25,244 nt of DNA from Firmicutes bacterium UBA3906 (GTDB lineage Bacteria > Bacillota > Clostridia > Caldicoprobacterales > DTU083), in the NCBI GenBank assembly GCA_002391555.1, contig DGFG01000146.1:15156-40399 (forward strand), in the 5' to 3' direction. Within the stretch, counting starts at the first letter, position 1. The number at the start of each line of letters is the position of its first letter. Of the stretch, positions 23,886-25,244 are shown piece after piece. The notes under the pieces were generated by a model. It did no database searches, was not told the origin of the DNA, and was given only the letters and a program-made list of their open reading frames with translations. Both the position numbers and the translations under genes were made by a program.

Positions 23886-25244
23886 TTACTCAACAGAAAT
23901 AATATAATAATACAAGGGCTGACCTCCATCTAAAAGCTCTACCTCTATATCAGGATAAGTATCCTCTAAAAAGGCTAGAATTTGGTTGGTTGTCTCCTCT
24001 GTTGCATCCTTGCCATATAATAAGGTTATTATCTCGTCATCCTCATCTACCATATGTTTGAGCAAGTCCTGGGTTACGGTCTCAATGTCTTTACCAACAG
24101 TCATTATGGTTCCATTAGATAAGCCCATAAAGTCCCCTTCCTGGATCTGCTGGTTATCAAAATTAGAGTCCCTAACAGCATAGGTTACCTGACCAGTCTT
24201 AACCTGTTCGATAGCCTTTAGCATAAGGTTATTATTCTCATCTATTGGTAATTCAGGATTGTATGCGATTAAGGCAGCTAAACCCTGGGGAATAGATTTG
24301 GTCGGTATAACATGGATGGGTTTATCGCTAAGCTCTGCAGCTTGCTTTGCCGATAAAACTATATTGCTATTATTTGGTAGTATAAATATTTCCTTTGCCC
24401 TGACCTTGTTAGCTGCATTTAATATGTCTTCAATGCTAGGATTCATTGTCTGACCACCTTCTATGATATAGTCAGCATTTAGATCCTTAAATAGATTTGC
24501 TATTCCTTCTCCCATTGCAACTGAAAGAATACCAAAATCTTTTTCGGGGCTATTATCAGCCATAGCTAATTCTGCGTACTCCATGTTGTGGCTATGTTGC
24601 TCTCTCATGTTATCTATTTTAATGTTTGATAGCTCACCAAATCTAAGGCCTAGCTGTAGACCCTTGCCAGGCATATTAGTATGGAAATGCACCTTTATTA
24701 GATCCATATCTCCAACAACAACTATAGAATCGCCAAATCTTTCAAGCTTTTGCTTTAGCTTTTCTATATCTTCATCTTTTATATAGGGGTGTAGATTTTT
24801 AATAAAGAACTCAGTGCAATAGCCAAACTCTATAGATTGGCTAGAGTCAGTGTCGCTAAAAGATGGAAGAGATATGTCCTTGGCATCAAAACTTGATATA
24901 TCAAGGTCAAAATCTTCATCTAGGGCATTGGCAGCACCCATCATAATATATAAAACACCCATACCACCTGAATCCACTACCCCTGCCTGTTTGAGTACAG
25001 GTAGCAGGTTTGGTGTATTATCCAGTGTATCCTTTGCTACATCTAATATCCTTGAAAAGAAACCTGTGAAATCCTTGGTCTCATTTGCTATCTTGACAGA
25101 CTTCTCAGCAGTAACCCTTGCTACTGTAAGCATTGTACCTTCTACAGGCTTCATAACAGCCTTGTAAGCCTTGTCTGAGCCTCCCATAAGTGCTTTTGCA
25201 AACTGGACTGTATCAACCTGTTCATAGTCCTTTAAAAACTCAGC
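23886..25244 (-). CDS. fakA: DAK2/DegV-domain protein, fatty acid kinase FakA type (N terminus cut by window edge)
   Basis: FakA (YloV in Bacillus) phosphorylates fatty acids bound to FakB, giving acyl-phosphate for phospholipid synthesis. 452 codons are present and the frame is open to the window edge; about 100 N-terminal residues, including the kinase metal-binding motif, are missing. Visible parts are the end of the DAK2 domain (KPVEGTMLTV and GVVDSGGMGVLY), the middle domain with YCTEFF and KVHFHTN, whose cysteine and two histidines match the zinc ligands known in Staphylococcus FakA, and a DegV-like C-terminal domain (about the last 220 residues). It is followed by recG, as in Bacillus. 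The exact substrate is inferred from the family. Confidence 0.88.
   Translation of the reverse strand, partial: AEFLKDYEQVDTVQFAKALMGGSDKAYKAVMKPVEGTMLTVARVTAEKSVKIANETKDFTGFFSRILDVAKDTLDNTPNLLPVLKQAGVVDSGGMGVLYIMMGAANALDEDFDLDISSFDAKDISLPSFSDTDSSQSIEFGYCTEFFIKNLHPYIKDEDIEKLKQKLERFGDSIVVVGDMDLIKVHFHTNMPGKGLQLGLRFGELSNIKIDNMREQHSHNMEYAELAMADNSPEKDFGILSVAMGEGIANLFKDLNADYIIEGGQTMNPSIEDILNAANKVRAKEIFILPNNSNIVLSAKQAAELSDKPIHVIPTKSIPQGLAALIAYNPELPIDENNNLMLKAIEQVKTGQVTYAVRDSNFDNQQIQEGDFMGLSNGTIMTVGKDIETVTQDLLKHMVDEDDEIITLLYGKDATEETTNQILAFLEDTYPDIEVELLDGGQPLYYYIISVE

Overview
The window is a low-GC, gene-dense chromosomal segment of a Bacillota (Firmicutes) bacterium, most likely from the Clostridia/Tissierellia side. 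The evidence is near-consensus sigma-A promoters, strong AGGAGG ribosome sites, FapR control of fatty-acid synthesis, a YlbJ sporulation-type membrane protein, pta-ackA acetate metabolism, and an Elp3-like radical SAM gene between rnc and smc. The genus cannot be fixed from the sequence. I see no tRNA or rRNA, CRISPR array, insertion sequence, prophage gene or attachment site.

Layout. Twenty-five protein genes are seen, 23 complete and two cut by the window edges. All but two (tmcAL and ylbJ) lie on the minus strand, so transcription mostly runs from high to low coordinates. From the right: (1) fakA (cut by the edge) and recG; (2) rsmD, coaD and a short coiled-coil protein gene behind their own promoter; (3) ylbJ (+) divergent from a patatin-like ylbK-type gene (-), whose end overlaps the convergent tmcAL (+); (4) pta-ackA, divergent from tmcAL; (5) a DUF177 gene and rpmF, ending in a strong terminator; (6) the FapR regulon fapR-plsX-fabH-fabD-fabG-acpP-fabF, with a clear promoter, a palindromic FapR operator at the start site and a terminator after fabF; (7) rnc, radical SAM gene, smc, ftsY behind their own promoter; (8) ylxM-ffh behind another promoter, with ffh cut by the left edge.

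How the genes work together. FapR senses malonyl-CoA in other Firmicutes and controls the fatty-acid genes. PlsX, and the edge gene FakA, both feed acyl-phosphate into phospholipid synthesis. Pta and AckA interconvert acetyl-CoA and acetate, and TmcAL across the divergent intergenic region uses acetate to modify tRNA-Met. FtsY and Ffh are the two protein halves of the signal-recognition-particle pathway, with YlxM as their small partner. In Bacillus subtilis these genes form two separate conserved blocks, the ylb block (rsmD-coaD-ylbJ-ylbK-...-tmcAL-ylbN-rpmF) and the recG-fapR-plsX-fab-acp-rnc-smc-ftsY-ylxM-ffh block. Here the ylb block sits inside the other, between recG and fapR.

I found no convincing undescribed defence or mobile system; the window is core genome. 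The items most worth a second look are an 11-bp perfect hairpin between acpP and fabF, the Elp3-like radical SAM protein without an acetyltransferase domain, the lack of enoyl-ACP reductase and dehydratase genes in the FapR operon, the FapR operator placed on the start site, an unusual number of TTG starts, and an apparent excess of CTAG.
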